Source of the DNA: an uncultured Clostridium sp.
Lineage (GTDB): Bacteria; Bacillota; Clostridia; Lachnospirales; Lachnospiraceae
Length of the DNA stretch: 64,000 bases
Assembly (NCBI GenBank): GCA_900547035.1
Contig: URFM01000012.1
Coordinates: 3,629 to 67,628 of the forward strand
Reading direction: 5' to 3'
The position numbers were made by a program, and so were the translations under genes. Below the pieces are notes generated by a model. The model worked only from the letters and a program-made list of their open reading frames with translations, made no database searches and had not been told where the DNA came from. Within the stretch, counting starts at the first letter, position 1. Every line of letters begins with the position of its first letter. Of the stretch, positions 25,159 to 34,125 are shown in pieces.

Positions 25159-26657
25159 CGCAGATTTCCTTTCAGCTGATTAATCTGTTCCCGCATCTGC
25201 TGCTCCTGGTCCTCAAACAGCAGGCTCTTATTGTATTGAAAATACCGAGGGCAGTGATACTCCTTCAAAAAACGGAGGCAGGCCGGACTGGCGTTCAGCT
25301 CCGTAACAAATACCACCAGCTCCTGACCGGACCCGAAGGCCGCCTCCAGAAAGTCGAAAGCCCGCTCCAGCTTCCGGCCGCACTCCTTCTCCATTTCTTC
25401 GTACCCGTCGCTGAGGCCGGCAAACTTCTCCCGCACAAACTCCCAGGGTTCCTGGATTTCCTCCTTCTCCAGCCCTCCCGCAATCTCCTCAAGCATAGCC
25501 AAAGCTCTCTGCTGGATTCGCTTCTCCCGGCGCTCCAAAAGGCCCTGAATCTGCTTCTGCTCCAGTTCTCCTTCCATCTGGCTCATCTCCTGCCTCAGCG
25601 CCCCGGCTCCCTGCTCTTTAATGGCCTCCTGGATTCCTCTCAGACGTCCCATCACCAGCTCCAGCTGTCCCTCCAGGTCCTCCAGCCTTCTCATGGAACC
25701 CCTCACTTTGGTGAGAAGAAGCCCTACCAGACTTAACCGCTCGTCAAAGGCAGCCCGGCCGGCCTGATCGCAGAGAGCCTCGCTCCAGTTTCCTTGGAGG
25801 ATTTCCTCCGCCTGGTAATCCTTCTGGTATTTCTCGTAGAGTTTGAAATAGTTGGCAAAATCCTTGGAAATGGCGGGAAACTGGATATACTGAGCCACCA
25901 CCTCCCGGTCCGCCTCCTTGCCCAGGCGCTCATAGACCTTTAAGAGATCCGACAAATCCTCCCAGCCTCTGGGGGTGGCAAACCGCTTTCCATCCACCGT
26001 AGTTTCAATCCGGCAGAAATTCTCAGGCTTTAAATCCAGATAGGAAAGAACCGCCGGGTGCAGCTCTTTGCCCAGGGCATACTCCTTCCACACCGTATAA
26101 TCCGGCTCCACATTCATCCGCTTCATCCGGTCCAGGGTCACGATATCGAATTCCCGGACGGATTTATTGTACTCCGGCGGATTTCCGGCGGCGACGATTA
26201 TCCAGCCGTCGGGAATTTTGTGGCTTCCAAAGGTCTTGTACTGCAGAAACTGGAGCATGGCCGGAGCCAGAGTCTCCGATACGCAGTTGATTTCATCCAG
26301 AAAGAGAATACCCTCCTTCAGTCCCGTCTCCTCCATCTTCCGGTAGACCGCCGCCACAATCTCGCTCATGGTGTACTCCGTCACTGCGTATTCCTGCCCG
26401 TCAAACTCCCTGGTTTCGATGCGGGGCAGTCCCACCGCGCTCTGGCGGGTATGGTGGGTAATGGTGTAGGACACCAGGCCGATGCCGCATTCCCTGGCCG
26501 CCTGCTCCATGATCTGTGTTTTTCCCACACCAGGCGGGCCAATTAACAGCACCGGCCGCTGGCGCATGGAGGGGATGGCGTACTCCCCATCCTCGTCCTT
26601 TAGCAGATAGGCTGACGCCGTATTTTTGATTTCTTCTTTGGCGCGTTTGATATTCAT
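25155..26657 (-). CDS. MoxR-like AAA+ ATPase
   Basis: 500 residues from ATG 26657 (AGGAG 8 nt upstream). The AAA+ core has Walker A GPPGVGKTQ (about residue 38), Walker B ILFLDEIN, and arginine-finger region DRMKRMNVEP. The C-terminal 180 residues are long helices rich in Glu/Gln (LEGQLELVMGRLRGIQEAIK), probably coiled coil. MoxR ATPases work with VWA-domain proteins as chaperone or metal-insertion machines. The VWA gene is directly upstream and overlaps by 4 nt. The client is unknown. Confidence 0.9.
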   Translation of the reverse strand: MNIKRAKEEIKNTASAYLLKDEDGEYAIPSMRQRPVLLIGPPGVGKTQIMEQAARECGIGLVSYTITHHTRQSAVGLPRIETREFDGQEYAVTEYTMSEIVAAVYRKMEETGLKEGILFLDEINCVSETLAPAMLQFLQYKTFGSHKIPDGWIIVAAGNPPEYNKSVREFDIVTLDRMKRMNVEPDYTVWKEYALGKELHPAVLSYLDLKPENFCRIETTVDGKRFATPRGWEDLSDLLKVYERLGKEADREVVAQYIQFPAISKDFANYFKLYEKYQKDYQAEEILQGNWSEALCDQAGRAAFDERLSLVGLLLTKVRGSMRRLEDLEGQLELVMGRLRGIQEAIKEQGAGALRQEMSQMEGELEQKQIQGLLERREKRIQQRALAMLEEIAGGLEKEEIQEPWEFVREKFAGLSDGYEEMEKECGRKLERAFDFLEAAFGSGQELVVFVTELNASPACLRFLKEYHCPRYFQYNKSLLFEDQEQQMREQINQLKGNLR

Positions 26658-28033
26658 GTCAGACTCTCCTTCTGAAAGATTTCCTCCACATCCCCCATTG
26701 TTCCCTTCTCCCAAAGCTCCTCCGGCTCCAGAATCAGCTTCATGGCCCAGGCCGGAACAGCTTCCTCCTGATACTGGTTCCGGATAAACACAAAGGCCGT
26801 GTCGTAGGAGGGCGCCTGGACGGGGTAAATCCCCTTCCCGTCGGTAAAATAAATCAATCCCCGAAGCCGTGTAAACGCGCCGGACCTTCTTAAACTTTCC
26901 ACATATTCAAAGGCCGGCCGAAAGTCCGTCCCTCCTCCGCCCCGAATCTGGAAATTCTCCAGAAAGCGCTGAAATTCCTCCGGGCTCTTCAGCACCGCAT
27001 CCTGGCGCACCTGGTCGTCGCACTGAATCACATGAAGATGGATGGTCCGAAAAAAATGCTCCTGCTCCGACAAAATACTCCCCGTCTCCTCCAGAAAACG
27101 GCGCACCAGCTGGCCGGAACAGGACATGGAGGTATCGATGACAATGACAAAATCCTCCACCCGGCAAACCTCCCTGGTCTCCTGCGGCTCCAAAAGAGGC
27201 GTATTTCCATAGAGGGAAAGCCCGTAGCTGTACAGGCCATAATCGAAGGAATCGGGGTCAATCTCCCTCTCCTCCTTCAGAACGGCAAAACGCCGCAGAA
27301 AGCGGCCGTAATCGTAGCGCTCCCGGTTTTCCACCGACAACTCCTCCAGAAGGCTCTCATTGTCCTCCCTGCCCTGCTCCGCCCCCATCTCCAGGGCGGT
27401 CTGCATCTGCTCTCTTCTATCGTTCCACCGGTTCCGCCGCTCCATGGCGGCTTTCGGCTGTTCCGGCTCCTCCCATTGTCCGTGGCTGTCCACCAGAAAT
27501 TCCCCTGCCAGCTGTTTGAGCCGCTTTTCCCCCGGCTTCTCCGCCGCCAGGGCCCGGTACACCCCTCCCGCAGTCAGGGTCCGAAGGTTCAGCTCCTTTC
27601 GGATGCGCAGGTAGGTCTCCCTCCGGAAGGCTCCCGGCTGCAGGTGGGTGCAGGACTGAATCAAGCCGTCGATAACCGATTCCGCCGCAATGTCGCAGGA
27701 AATGTCCCACAGCGCCTTCTCCCGTTTTCCCCTGGTGTCCATATGGCCGAAAAGGCAGTGGAGCAGCATGTGAAGATAGGCTCGGTTCATCAGCACCCGT
27801 CCTCTCTGGTACCGGTCCAACAGCAAATCCGGCTGATAAAAAATGGTCCGGCCGTCGGTGCGCAGTCCCCGCTCCTTTAAATCCCACTGCGCCTCAAACT
27901 GAAAGCTGCTTAAAGCTACATCCAGAAAGGGCATGCTCAGATACAGCTCGTTTCTGGCCTGGGAGAAAATCTGAACGCACAGCCCCACCTGGTCCAGTTC
28001 CTGAAGCTGCCGCTCCTTTACAGGGTCCATCAT
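26654..28033 (-). CDS. VWA-like domain protein (DUF2201 type), MoxR partner
   Basis: 459 residues. The N-terminal half resembles the putative metallopeptidase domain of DUF2201 proteins (RAYLHMLLHCLFGHMD, HxxxxH). A charged linker follows, about residues 190-260. The C-terminal VWA domain carries a MIDAS motif (VIDTSMSCSGQ, DxSxS) and GGGGTDFRPAFEYV. Coupled by overlapping stop/start codons to the DUF3783 gene upstream and the MoxR gene downstream. Predicted adaptor for the ATPase. Confidence 0.88.
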   Translation of the reverse strand: MMDPVKERQLQELDQVGLCVQIFSQARNELYLSMPFLDVALSSFQFEAQWDLKERGLRTDGRTIFYQPDLLLDRYQRGRVLMNRAYLHMLLHCLFGHMDTRGKREKALWDISCDIAAESVIDGLIQSCTHLQPGAFRRETYLRIRKELNLRTLTAGGVYRALAAEKPGEKRLKQLAGEFLVDSHGQWEEPEQPKAAMERRNRWNDRREQMQTALEMGAEQGREDNESLLEELSVENRERYDYGRFLRRFAVLKEEREIDPDSFDYGLYSYGLSLYGNTPLLEPQETREVCRVEDFVIVIDTSMSCSGQLVRRFLEETGSILSEQEHFFRTIHLHVIQCDDQVRQDAVLKSPEEFQRFLENFQIRGGGGTDFRPAFEYVESLRRSGAFTRLRGLIYFTDGKGIYPVQAPSYDTAFVFIRNQYQEEAVPAWAMKLILEPEELWEKGTMGDVEEIFQKESLT

Positions 28034-28449
28034 GAGGTTTTCTCCTCTTTGTCCTTAGAAATTCCATGCATAGCTTCATGCTCCTTTCTCAGCTCCTGGT
28101 ACAGCTTATAAAAGGGCCAGCCGGCGTTCTGCTCCGTCAGCACCGCCTTGGCGGCAATTCTGGGGACTCCGGCCTTCCGCAGATTCAGCAGCAGCTCATC
28201 CAGCCGGCTATTTGAAAAATGCTTCATCACCAGCACTTCTTCCGGAATCATCGGAAGCTCCCCAGCCTCCTCCTCTTCAAAGCCCTCCAGCCCCGCCAGA
28301 AATCCTACGGTCTGGCCGGTCTGTTCCGGACGGATGTTGCGGATGCGCACCCCCATCCGAACCAGGACACTTTTCAGCTTCGCTACATGTTTCATGGATT
28401 CCGGTGTTCCCGGATTATAATACAATACAGATTCTGCCGTCTTTGCCAT
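28030..28449 (-). CDS. DUF3783-domain protein
   Basis: 139 residues, soluble. It starts MAKTAESVLYYNPGTPESMK; the C-terminal half (EVLVMKHFSNSRLDELLLNL, WPFYKLYQELRKEHEAMH) is the DUF3783 region. AAGGAGTG precedes ATG 28449. It overlaps the VWA gene by 4 nt and is 24 nt after dtd. Function unknown. Confidence 0.8.
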   Translation of the reverse strand: MAKTAESVLYYNPGTPESMKHVAKLKSVLVRMGVRIRNIRPEQTGQTVGFLAGLEGFEEEEAGELPMIPEEVLVMKHFSNSRLDELLLNLRKAGVPRIAAKAVLTEQNAGWPFYKLYQELRKEHEAMHGISKDKEEKTS

Positions 28450-28473
28450 CTGCGTTCACTCCTTTTTCTCATT

Positions 28474-28932
28474 TTACTGTTTTCCAAACAGCTCCTGGCT
28501 GTCCAGCATCAAGGTAAACGGCCCATCGTTAACCAGCTCCACCTTCATATCTGCTCCAAACCGCCCACGCTCCACCACGGAAACATGCTGTCGGCAGCAG
28601 TCCATAAAATATTCATACAGGCGGTTTGCTTTCTCTGGCTCTCCCGCCTTAATAAAACTGGGGCGGTTGCCCTTTCGGCAGTCGGCGTAAAGGGTAAACT
28701 GGCTGACTACCAGAAGTTCCCCGCCTACATCGCCCAGGGAAAGATTGGTCTTTCCATTTTCATCCTCAAAAATTCTCAAACGGCAGATTTTGTCCGCCAT
28801 CCGTCCGGCAGTCTCCTCCGTATCCTCTCCGGATACGCCCAGAAGAATCATAAATCCCTTTCCAATCCGCCCGATGGTTTCTCCCTCCACCGTTACCCCG
28901 GCACTTAACACTCTCTGTACCACTGCCCGCAT
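28474..28932 (-). CDS. dtd: D-aminoacyl-tRNA deacylase
   Basis: 152 residues, the normal DTD length. The enzyme removes D-amino acids (and glycine) mischarged on tRNA. Signatures: [18 protein letters not shown] at the start, [17 protein letters not shown] (catalytic-site loop), and [11 protein letters not shown] near the end, matching the conserved Gly-Pro motif region. AGGAG lies upstream of ATG 28932. It is 25 nt downstream of the GDPD gene in the same direction. Confidence 0.96.
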   Translation of the reverse strand: MRAVVQRVLSAGVTVEGETIGRIGKGFMILLGVSGEDTEETAGRMADKICRLRIFEDENGKTNLSLGDVGGELLVVSQFTLYADCRKGNRPSFIKAGEPEKANRLYEYFMDCCRQHVSVVERGRFGADMKVELVNDGPFTLMLDSQELFGKQ

Positions 28933-28957
28933 TTCTTCTACTCCTTCCTCTTATCCT

Positions 28958-30769
28958 TTAGCGCAGCACCAGCCGCAGGTATTCCATCAATCCTGCCGCC
29001 GTATCTTCTCCGTAAATTACCTCCCGGGCTCTGGCCGGGGCGTCAGTAATAATATTGTCCACCCCCATCAAATGCATTTGCTCCATCTCGCTGCTCTGAT
29101 TCACCGTCCATACATGAACGCCTTTTCCCCGTTCATGAAGCCGTTCCACCAGCCTGGGCGTTACAAAGCTGGAACGTATGCTGATAAAATCCAAAGCCGG
29201 GTTATCATAATAATTCCCGTAGGCGGCAGGCAGAATATATCCCGTTTTCAGGTCCTGACTGACATTCTTCACCCGTTCCAGATAACTCAGCTTCACCGAA
29301 GTAATCACGCACTGCTCTTGCATGCCGCAGTCCAGAATCATCGCGGCGGTTCGCTCAGGCAAGTCCGTTTCATCTCCAATATTTTTCAGTTCAATATTCA
29401 GACGAATCCGCCCTCTGGCAGCCTCCAGCATTTCCTCCAGGGCAGGAATCCCCACTCCGGCAAATTCCTGGCCCATAAAGCTTCCCACATCCAGCTTCTG
29501 CACCTCGTCCCAGGTCATTTTCCCAAGGCGCCGGTTGACTCCGGAAACACGCTTGACATTCAAATCATGGCAAACCACGATCACCCCGTCCGATGTAGTC
29601 TGCACATCAATCTCGCAGAAATCCGCCATTTCTTCAATTGCCGCATCCAATGCCGGCAGAGTGTTCTCCGGCGCCCGGCGGGAACTGCCTCTGTGAGCGG
29701 TAATCTCCGTATCCGCCAGCAGCGCGGCCTCCAGCCCTGAACCGTTCCAAATTAGATCCGCCGTAAGAAGACCGCTTAAGGCAACGCCTGCCGCCAAGAT
29801 CGCCAATCCACGGCGGCGCCCGCGCTCTGAAAGCCCAAGCACCGGTCCGGACGCGGGTACGGCTGTGGACCTGACTGCATCCTTGCCGGCAAATCTGCCG
29901 TACATGACTGTCAGGCCGCCAAAATCCACTGCTGTAGCTATGGTGCTCCCAAGGAAAAGAACCACCGCCTCAATTCTGCCGCTGACCGCCAAAAGCACCG
30001 CTGTGGCCCGGTAACCTTCTTCAAACAAAGCTGCCACCGCAGCCGCCCCCAGGTAGAGGACCACATGAAGAACCGCCATCCCCAGCAGCACTATTCCGTT
30101 CAACGCAAAAAGCCTCAGTACAGCCCCGGGCCATTTTCCCTTAATCAAGGACCTGCTGCGCCGCAACCCGTCCCTGAAGTTTTTCTGTTCCACCATACAG
30201 GTAAAAAAGACCATCATGGTGGGTACGCCCACCAAAGCCAGACCAGCTACCAAAAGCACCAGAAACAGGCGTCCCGCGGCGATATTTAAAAGCTCCTCCA
30301 TCACAAAGTTAATCGGGCGTATCCTAGTAAATACGCGCAGCAGCACATAGCAGTTCATCATCAGATAACTGACCAGAGCCAGAAGAAAAAGCCGCCAGTT
30401 TCTCCGGCCCATCTGCTCCCATGTTTTAAAAAATGCCCCTGCGGCTATGGCTCCCAGTCCCGCCTTTCTGGAGTAGGAAGCCGCCTGATAAATGGTAATC
30501 AGCGCCGCCAGCTCTACGGTCATGGCCGCAGCTAAAAGGACCACAAGCAAAATGGCGCTAAGAACCGCCGCCGGGTTCACCAGGGCCGGAAACAGATTGC
30601 TCATGGTCAGATAACTATAGCCTGCTGACCGCAGGGAAAACCGCAGCAGCAGGCCTGTCAATTTCCAAAGGCCCAACCCTGCCGCCAGCCGCCAGCAGAT
30701 GGAAAAGACTGCCAGCCGCAGCAGATTAAGCCGGATTGTATGAAATGTTTCTCTAAAAAATCCTTTCAC
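28958..30769 (-). CDS. membrane glycerophosphodiester phosphodiesterase
   Basis: 603 residues. The N-terminal about 330 residues contain seven or eight hydrophobic segments (the GDPD membrane domain); the C-terminal 250 are the catalytic domain. Motifs: ITAHRGSSRRAPENTLPALD, EIDVQTTSDGVIVVCHD, NIELKN, and HVWTVNQSSEM near the end. It hydrolyses glycerophosphodiesters from lipids or teichoic acid. A GTG start follows the relQ stop directly (TAGGTG), so it is coupled to relQ. Confidence 0.93.
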   Translation of the reverse strand: MKGFFRETFHTIRLNLLRLAVFSICWRLAAGLGLWKLTGLLLRFSLRSAGYSYLTMSNLFPALVNPAAVLSAILLVVLLAAAMTVELAALITIYQAASYSRKAGLGAIAAGAFFKTWEQMGRRNWRLFLLALVSYLMMNCYVLLRVFTRIRPINFVMEELLNIAAGRLFLVLLVAGLALVGVPTMMVFFTCMVEQKNFRDGLRRSRSLIKGKWPGAVLRLFALNGIVLLGMAVLHVVLYLGAAAVAALFEEGYRATAVLLAVSGRIEAVVLFLGSTIATAVDFGGLTVMYGRFAGKDAVRSTAVPASGPVLGLSERGRRRGLAILAAGVALSGLLTADLIWNGSGLEAALLADTEITAHRGSSRRAPENTLPALDAAIEEMADFCEIDVQTTSDGVIVVCHDLNVKRVSGVNRRLGKMTWDEVQKLDVGSFMGQEFAGVGIPALEEMLEAARGRIRLNIELKNIGDETDLPERTAAMILDCGMQEQCVITSVKLSYLERVKNVSQDLKTGYILPAAYGNYYDNPALDFISIRSSFVTPRLVERLHERGKGVHVWTVNQSSEMEQMHLMGVDNIITDAPARAREVIYGEDTAAGLMEYLRLVLR

Positions 30770-31450
30770 CTAATGTTCTTCTTCCGTCGTTCCTTTTTCT
30801 TCCTCTTCCTTCTTTCGCCGCGCTGCAAAGGCGGTGATTGCCTGGTTCAAGGAAAACATCTTAGCATCCAGCATGTCCACCATATCCGCGCAGGCCTTCA
30901 GCTCCAAAAGCAGATTTTCCGGCGCATTCCCTTCAAATTTATACGCAATCTTGTGTTCCAGGCTTGCCCAGAAATCCATAGCCACCGAGCGGATTTGAAT
31001 CTCCACCTTGGTTTCTACCGGACCATCCGTCAGATAGACGGGAACAGTGACCACCATATGATAGCTCTTATAACCGTTGGGCTTAGGATGCTTAATATAA
31101 TCCTTTACATGGAGGACCGTCACATCGTCCTGACGGGCGATAAAATCCGCAATCTGATAGATATCGGAGGTGAAGGAGCAGATAATCCGAATCCCCGCGA
31201 TGTCGCTTAAATGCTCCATCATGGTTTCGATCGTTACCTCATATCCGTCCTTCTTCAGCTTTTTGACAATGCTGTCTGCTGATTTCAGCCTGGATTTGAT
31301 ATGCTCAATGGGGTTATAATCGTACCGGTTGTTAAACTCATTATTCAGAATTTCAATTTTCGTGTTAACCTTTTTTAAGGCTGAATCGTATAAAAACATC
31401 ACCGAACGCCATTGGTCCACCTGGCTGTCATTTTTTGGGATATTAGTCAA
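30770..31450 (-). CDS. small alarmone synthetase, RelQ/YjbM type, paralog 1
   Basis: 226 residues from a TTG start at 31450 (GGAGGG 8 nt upstream). RelA/SpoT synthetase domain without hydrolase domain; it transfers pyrophosphate from ATP to GDP/GTP to make (p)ppGpp. Signatures: RYDYNPIEHIKSRLKSADSI, DIAGIRIICSFTSDIYQIAD, YIKHPKPNGYKSYHMVV, VEIQIRSVAMDFWASLEHKI. The acidic C-terminal tail may help tetramer formation. First of a relQ-gdpd-dtd group. A second member lies at 62803. Confidence 0.93.
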   Translation of the reverse strand: MTNIPKNDSQVDQWRSVMFLYDSALKKVNTKIEILNNEFNNRYDYNPIEHIKSRLKSADSIVKKLKKDGYEVTIETMMEHLSDIAGIRIICSFTSDIYQIADFIARQDDVTVLHVKDYIKHPKPNGYKSYHMVVTVPVYLTDGPVETKVEIQIRSVAMDFWASLEHKIAYKFEGNAPENLLLELKACADMVDMLDAKMFSLNQAITAFAARRKKEEEEKGTTEEEH

Positions 31451-31506
31451 AACTATCCCTCCCTCTTTATTCCTAGTTAAAAACTTAAGGCAGCCGCTCG
31501 AGGCAA

Positions 31507-32277
31507 TTACAGCTTAAGCCCCTTTAAGAGCTCTCCCAGACCGGTGGTCACGGAAGCCGTTTCCTTGTAGTCATAGTGCTCATGCGCCTCTTCTTCTTCC
31601 TTGGCAGCGGTCAGCGCCTTCATGCTCAGACTGATTCTTCCCTCGCCTACAGACAGAATCTTCACCGTCACAGTCTGTCCCTCTTTCAGAACAACTCCGG
31701 GATGTTTAATTCTCTGCGTGCTGATCTGGGAAACATGAAGCAGCCCGTCCACACCGTCTGCCAGCTTGATAAAAGCGCCGTAATCCTTGATGCTGTCCAC
31801 AGTTCCCTCCACGACATCGCCGGCTTTAAACTGAGCCATGCGCTCCTTGCGGGCAGCTTCCTTTTTGTCCTTCTCCACCTGACGTGCGGAAAGCACCAGT
31901 TTTTTGTTCTCCGGGTCCGCCGTAATCACAACTGCCTCCAGGGTCTTACCCTTGAAGTCCTCCAGATTCTCCACATACTCAATGGAAACATGGGAGCCGG
32001 GAATAAAAGCTCTTACATCATCCAGGTAGCCCACTACGCCGCCTTTTACTGCCTCTACAATCTTTACCTTCACAACAGTGTGGTCCTCTTTCATCTGCAC
32101 GAAATTGTTCCACTTCTCCATTTCGCCGCTTTCATCCTCAGCAGCCTCGATATTCCTCTTATTTAAGGTCTGATAAGAGGCCTCCAGCTCTGCGGCGTAA
32201 TCTTCCATGGTTTCCTCCGGCATGGACGTCTCGTCTTTCACTTCCTGCTCCAGTTCTTTGTTCAGTTCTTCATTCAT
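31507..32277 (-). CDS. S1 RNA-binding domain protein (short ribosomal S1-like)
   Basis: 256 residues with two S1 repeats: about residues 65-130 (VKVKIVEAVKGGVVGYLDDV, AFIPGSHVS) and 147-218 (FKAGDVVEGTVDSIKDYGAF, VDGLLHVSQIS). The acidic N-terminus (about 60 residues) is coiled-coil-like. This length is typical of Clostridia S1-like proteins that bind RNA but are not full ribosomal S1. GGAG precedes ATG 32277. It is upstream of relQ, 56 nt apart. Confidence 0.88.
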   Translation of the reverse strand: MNEELNKELEQEVKDETSMPEETMEDYAAELEASYQTLNKRNIEAAEDESGEMEKWNNFVQMKEDHTVVKVKIVEAVKGGVVGYLDDVRAFIPGSHVSIEYVENLEDFKGKTLEAVVITADPENKKLVLSARQVEKDKKEAARKERMAQFKAGDVVEGTVDSIKDYGAFIKLADGVDGLLHVSQISTQRIKHPGVVLKEGQTVTVKILSVGEGRISLSMKALTAAKEEEEAHEHYDYKETASVTTGLGELLKGLKL

Positions 32278-32566
32278 AATTTTCTCCTCGCCTTTCCTCG
32301 CGTTTTGCTCCAGATTTATCTTCCGGATAAGCTTCTTACATTATAACAACAATAGGGTAGTTTTTTCCATAGTTTTCTTATAAAAATTATTCCATTTTTC
32401 AAAAAAAACATGCTCTTTTCGCAAAAAATATGCTATGATTTTTTTAGAACCCGCTGCACCAGCTGCAGCTGTGACGGTTCGGGACGGCACATCTTCTTGC
32501 TCGGCCGCGAGACGGACAAAAGCTGGGATGTCCATTTTATATAAAGGAAAGGATCGCTGTATCGCA

Positions 32567-33526
32567 ATGATAAATTTTCTGAATTTGGAATACTTTCTGA
32601 TTGCCGCGGAGGAACTGAATTTTACGAAAGCGGCAAAACGGCTTTATATTTCTCAGCAGTCCCTCAGCAACCATATTTCCAATATGGAAAAGGAATTTGA
32701 CATTATCCTGTTTAATCGGACCTCTCCCCTGACTCTCACCTACGCAGGCCAGGTATTGAAAGAACGGGCCCGGGAAATGCTGGATCTGAGAGACGAAACC
32801 TACCGGGAAATCCGGGATATTAAGGATTTCTCCACCGGACAGCTGGCCATCGGTGTATCCCACACCAGAGGCCGTGTGATTCTCCCGGAAATTCTGCCTT
32901 ACTACCAGGCCCTTTATCCCGGAATCGAGCTAAAATTAGCAGAAGGCAACTCCCAGGAGTTGGCCGCCGATCTCCTCCATGGAGAGATCGATCTGATTAT
33001 CGACCTCCTGCCCCTGTCTGTGGAAAATGTAGAAACCGTTCCCATCTGTAAGGAGGAAATCCTTCTGGTAGTGCCGGACGAGGTATTGAGCACTGCTTTT
33101 CCTGGCAGACTGGATGAAATACGAAAACGGCTGTCACAATCCGTAGACTTAAAGCTCCTGGAACACTGTCCCTTTATTTTACTGAAACCCGGCAACCGGG
33201 TACGTTCCATCGCCGACGAGATTCTCACCGACGTCCAAATCGACCCAAATATCGTGCTGGAGACGGAAAATATCGAAACCGCTCTGGCCTTGAGCCGCCA
33301 CGGCATGGGAATCACATTTTATCCGAAAATGTTTATGAAAGAGGAGATCCCTACAGCCGCCCAGAAGGAACTATTTATAAAAAAATATCATTTAAATCTA
33401 TACTCCCTTAATTATGACCGTGCCCATGGAGTTTTGGGAATCGGCTATCATAAAAGCCATTACATCTCCAGAGCCACCAAGGAATTTATCCGCATCGCAA
33501 AGGAAAAAATTCATTATAATGAATAG
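32567..33526 (+). CDS. LysR-family transcriptional regulator
   Basis: 319 residues from ATG 32567 (MINFLNLEYFLIAAEELNFT). The open frame extends upstream to 32435 but the family N-terminus begins here; the nearest GGAAAGGA is 13 nt away, so the start is not certain. The HTH AAKRLYISQQSLSNHISNME precedes an effector domain (GQLAIGVSHTRGRVILPEIL). Divergent from the S1-domain gene and followed by a strong terminator. Target unknown. Confidence 0.88.
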   Translation: MINFLNLEYFLIAAEELNFTKAAKRLYISQQSLSNHISNMEKEFDIILFNRTSPLTLTYAGQVLKERAREMLDLRDETYREIRDIKDFSTGQLAIGVSHTRGRVILPEILPYYQALYPGIELKLAEGNSQELAADLLHGEIDLIIDLLPLSVENVETVPICKEEILLVVPDEVLSTAFPGRLDEIRKRLSQSVDLKLLEHCPFILLKPGNRVRSIADEILTDVQIDPNIVLETENIETALALSRHGMGITFYPKMFMKEEIPTAAQKELFIKKYHLNLYSLNYDRAHGVLGIGYHKSHYISRATKEFIRIAKEKIHYNE

Positions 33527-33530
33527 ACAG

Positions 33531-33556
33531 AAGAGGTCTTGACAAGACCTCTTTTT
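33531..33556 (+). terminator. intrinsic terminator after lysR, overlapping the next promoter
   Basis: AAGAGGTC (33531-33538), loop TTGACAA, GACCTCTT (33546-33553), then TTTT. The loop supplies the -35 of the downstream promoter. Confidence 0.85.
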
Positions 33557-33600
33557 TCGATTATAATTTCAGTAAATAGTAACTATTATCATTATTACGA
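33539..33600 (+). promoter_or_regulatory. consensus sigma-A promoter and candidate autoregulatory box of the Fur/PerR gene
   Basis: TTGACA (33539-33544), exactly 17 nt, TATAAT (33562-33567): a perfect consensus. An AT-rich stretch with TAGTAACTATTATCATTATT follows around the start point (33576-33597) and resembles a weak Fur/PerR box. Confidence 0.8.
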
Positions 33601-33611
33601 AAGGAGCCGCC

Positions 33612-34043
33612 ATGAAAACGCTCAAGTATAGCCGTCAGCGGGAATCCATCAAAGCCTGTCTGATGAATCGTCATGACCATCCGACGGCAGACGCCCTATA
33701 CGCCAGCATCCGTGAAGAATATCCCAATATCAGCCTGGGTACGGTTTACCGAAACTTAAACCTCCTGGTGGAAACGGGAGAAATTCAGCGGCTGACCTGC
33801 GGCGATGGGGCTGACCATTATGATGGGGTCGCCGTCCCCCACTATCATTTTATGTGCAGACAATGCCGCCAGGTTTTCGATGTCCCCATGGAAATCCTGG
33901 ACTCATTAAACCGAACCGCTCAGGTTCACGCCCCCGGCATTGTGGACAGTCACTCAATCCTCTTTTTCGGAAAATGCAACCAATGCTTAGAAAAAGAAAA
34001 TTTAGAAAAAAACATTGAAAAAGGGATTGACAAGAGTGCCTGA
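33612..34043 (+). CDS. Fur-family regulator, probably PerR
   Basis: 143 residues; AAAGGAG precedes ATG 33612. Winged HTH (HPTADALYASIREEYPNISL, GTVYRNLNLL, residues about 22-55), then the metal-binding dimer domain DGADHYDGVAVPHYHFMCRQ. Structural zinc cysteine pairs are C-R-Q-C and C-N-Q-C. The pattern of H, D, H-x-H and a late aspartate fits PerR, the peroxide sensor. The next gene, a rubrerythrin, has a PerR-type box at its promoter, which supports PerR over Fur. Confidence 0.85.
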   Translation: MKTLKYSRQRESIKACLMNRHDHPTADALYASIREEYPNISLGTVYRNLNLLVETGEIQRLTCGDGADHYDGVAVPHYHFMCRQCRQVFDVPMEILDSLNRTAQVHAPGIVDSHSILFFGKCNQCLEKENLEKNIEKGIDKSA

Positions 34044-34075
34044 ATCATGTATAGTAATAACAGTAATGATTACTA
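34027..34075 (+). promoter_or_regulatory. rubrerythrin promoter with PerR-type box
   Basis: TTGACA (34027-34032), 17 nt, TATAGT (34050-34055); the -35 lies inside the perR gene. CAGTAATGATTACTA (34061-34075) is a 7-1-7 dyad with core TAAT-n-ATTA like the PerR/Fur box, covering the predicted start point, so bound repressor would block transcription. Confidence 0.75.
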
Positions 34076-34125
34076 TTATCAAAACTAATTAACGATTCAA
34101 AATAAAAGAAAAGGAGAACACAGCT

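Noticed and set aside
32435..32566. 44-residue N-terminal extension of the LysR protein
   Set aside because: The family N-terminus begins at 32567, and the extension covers the promoter region.
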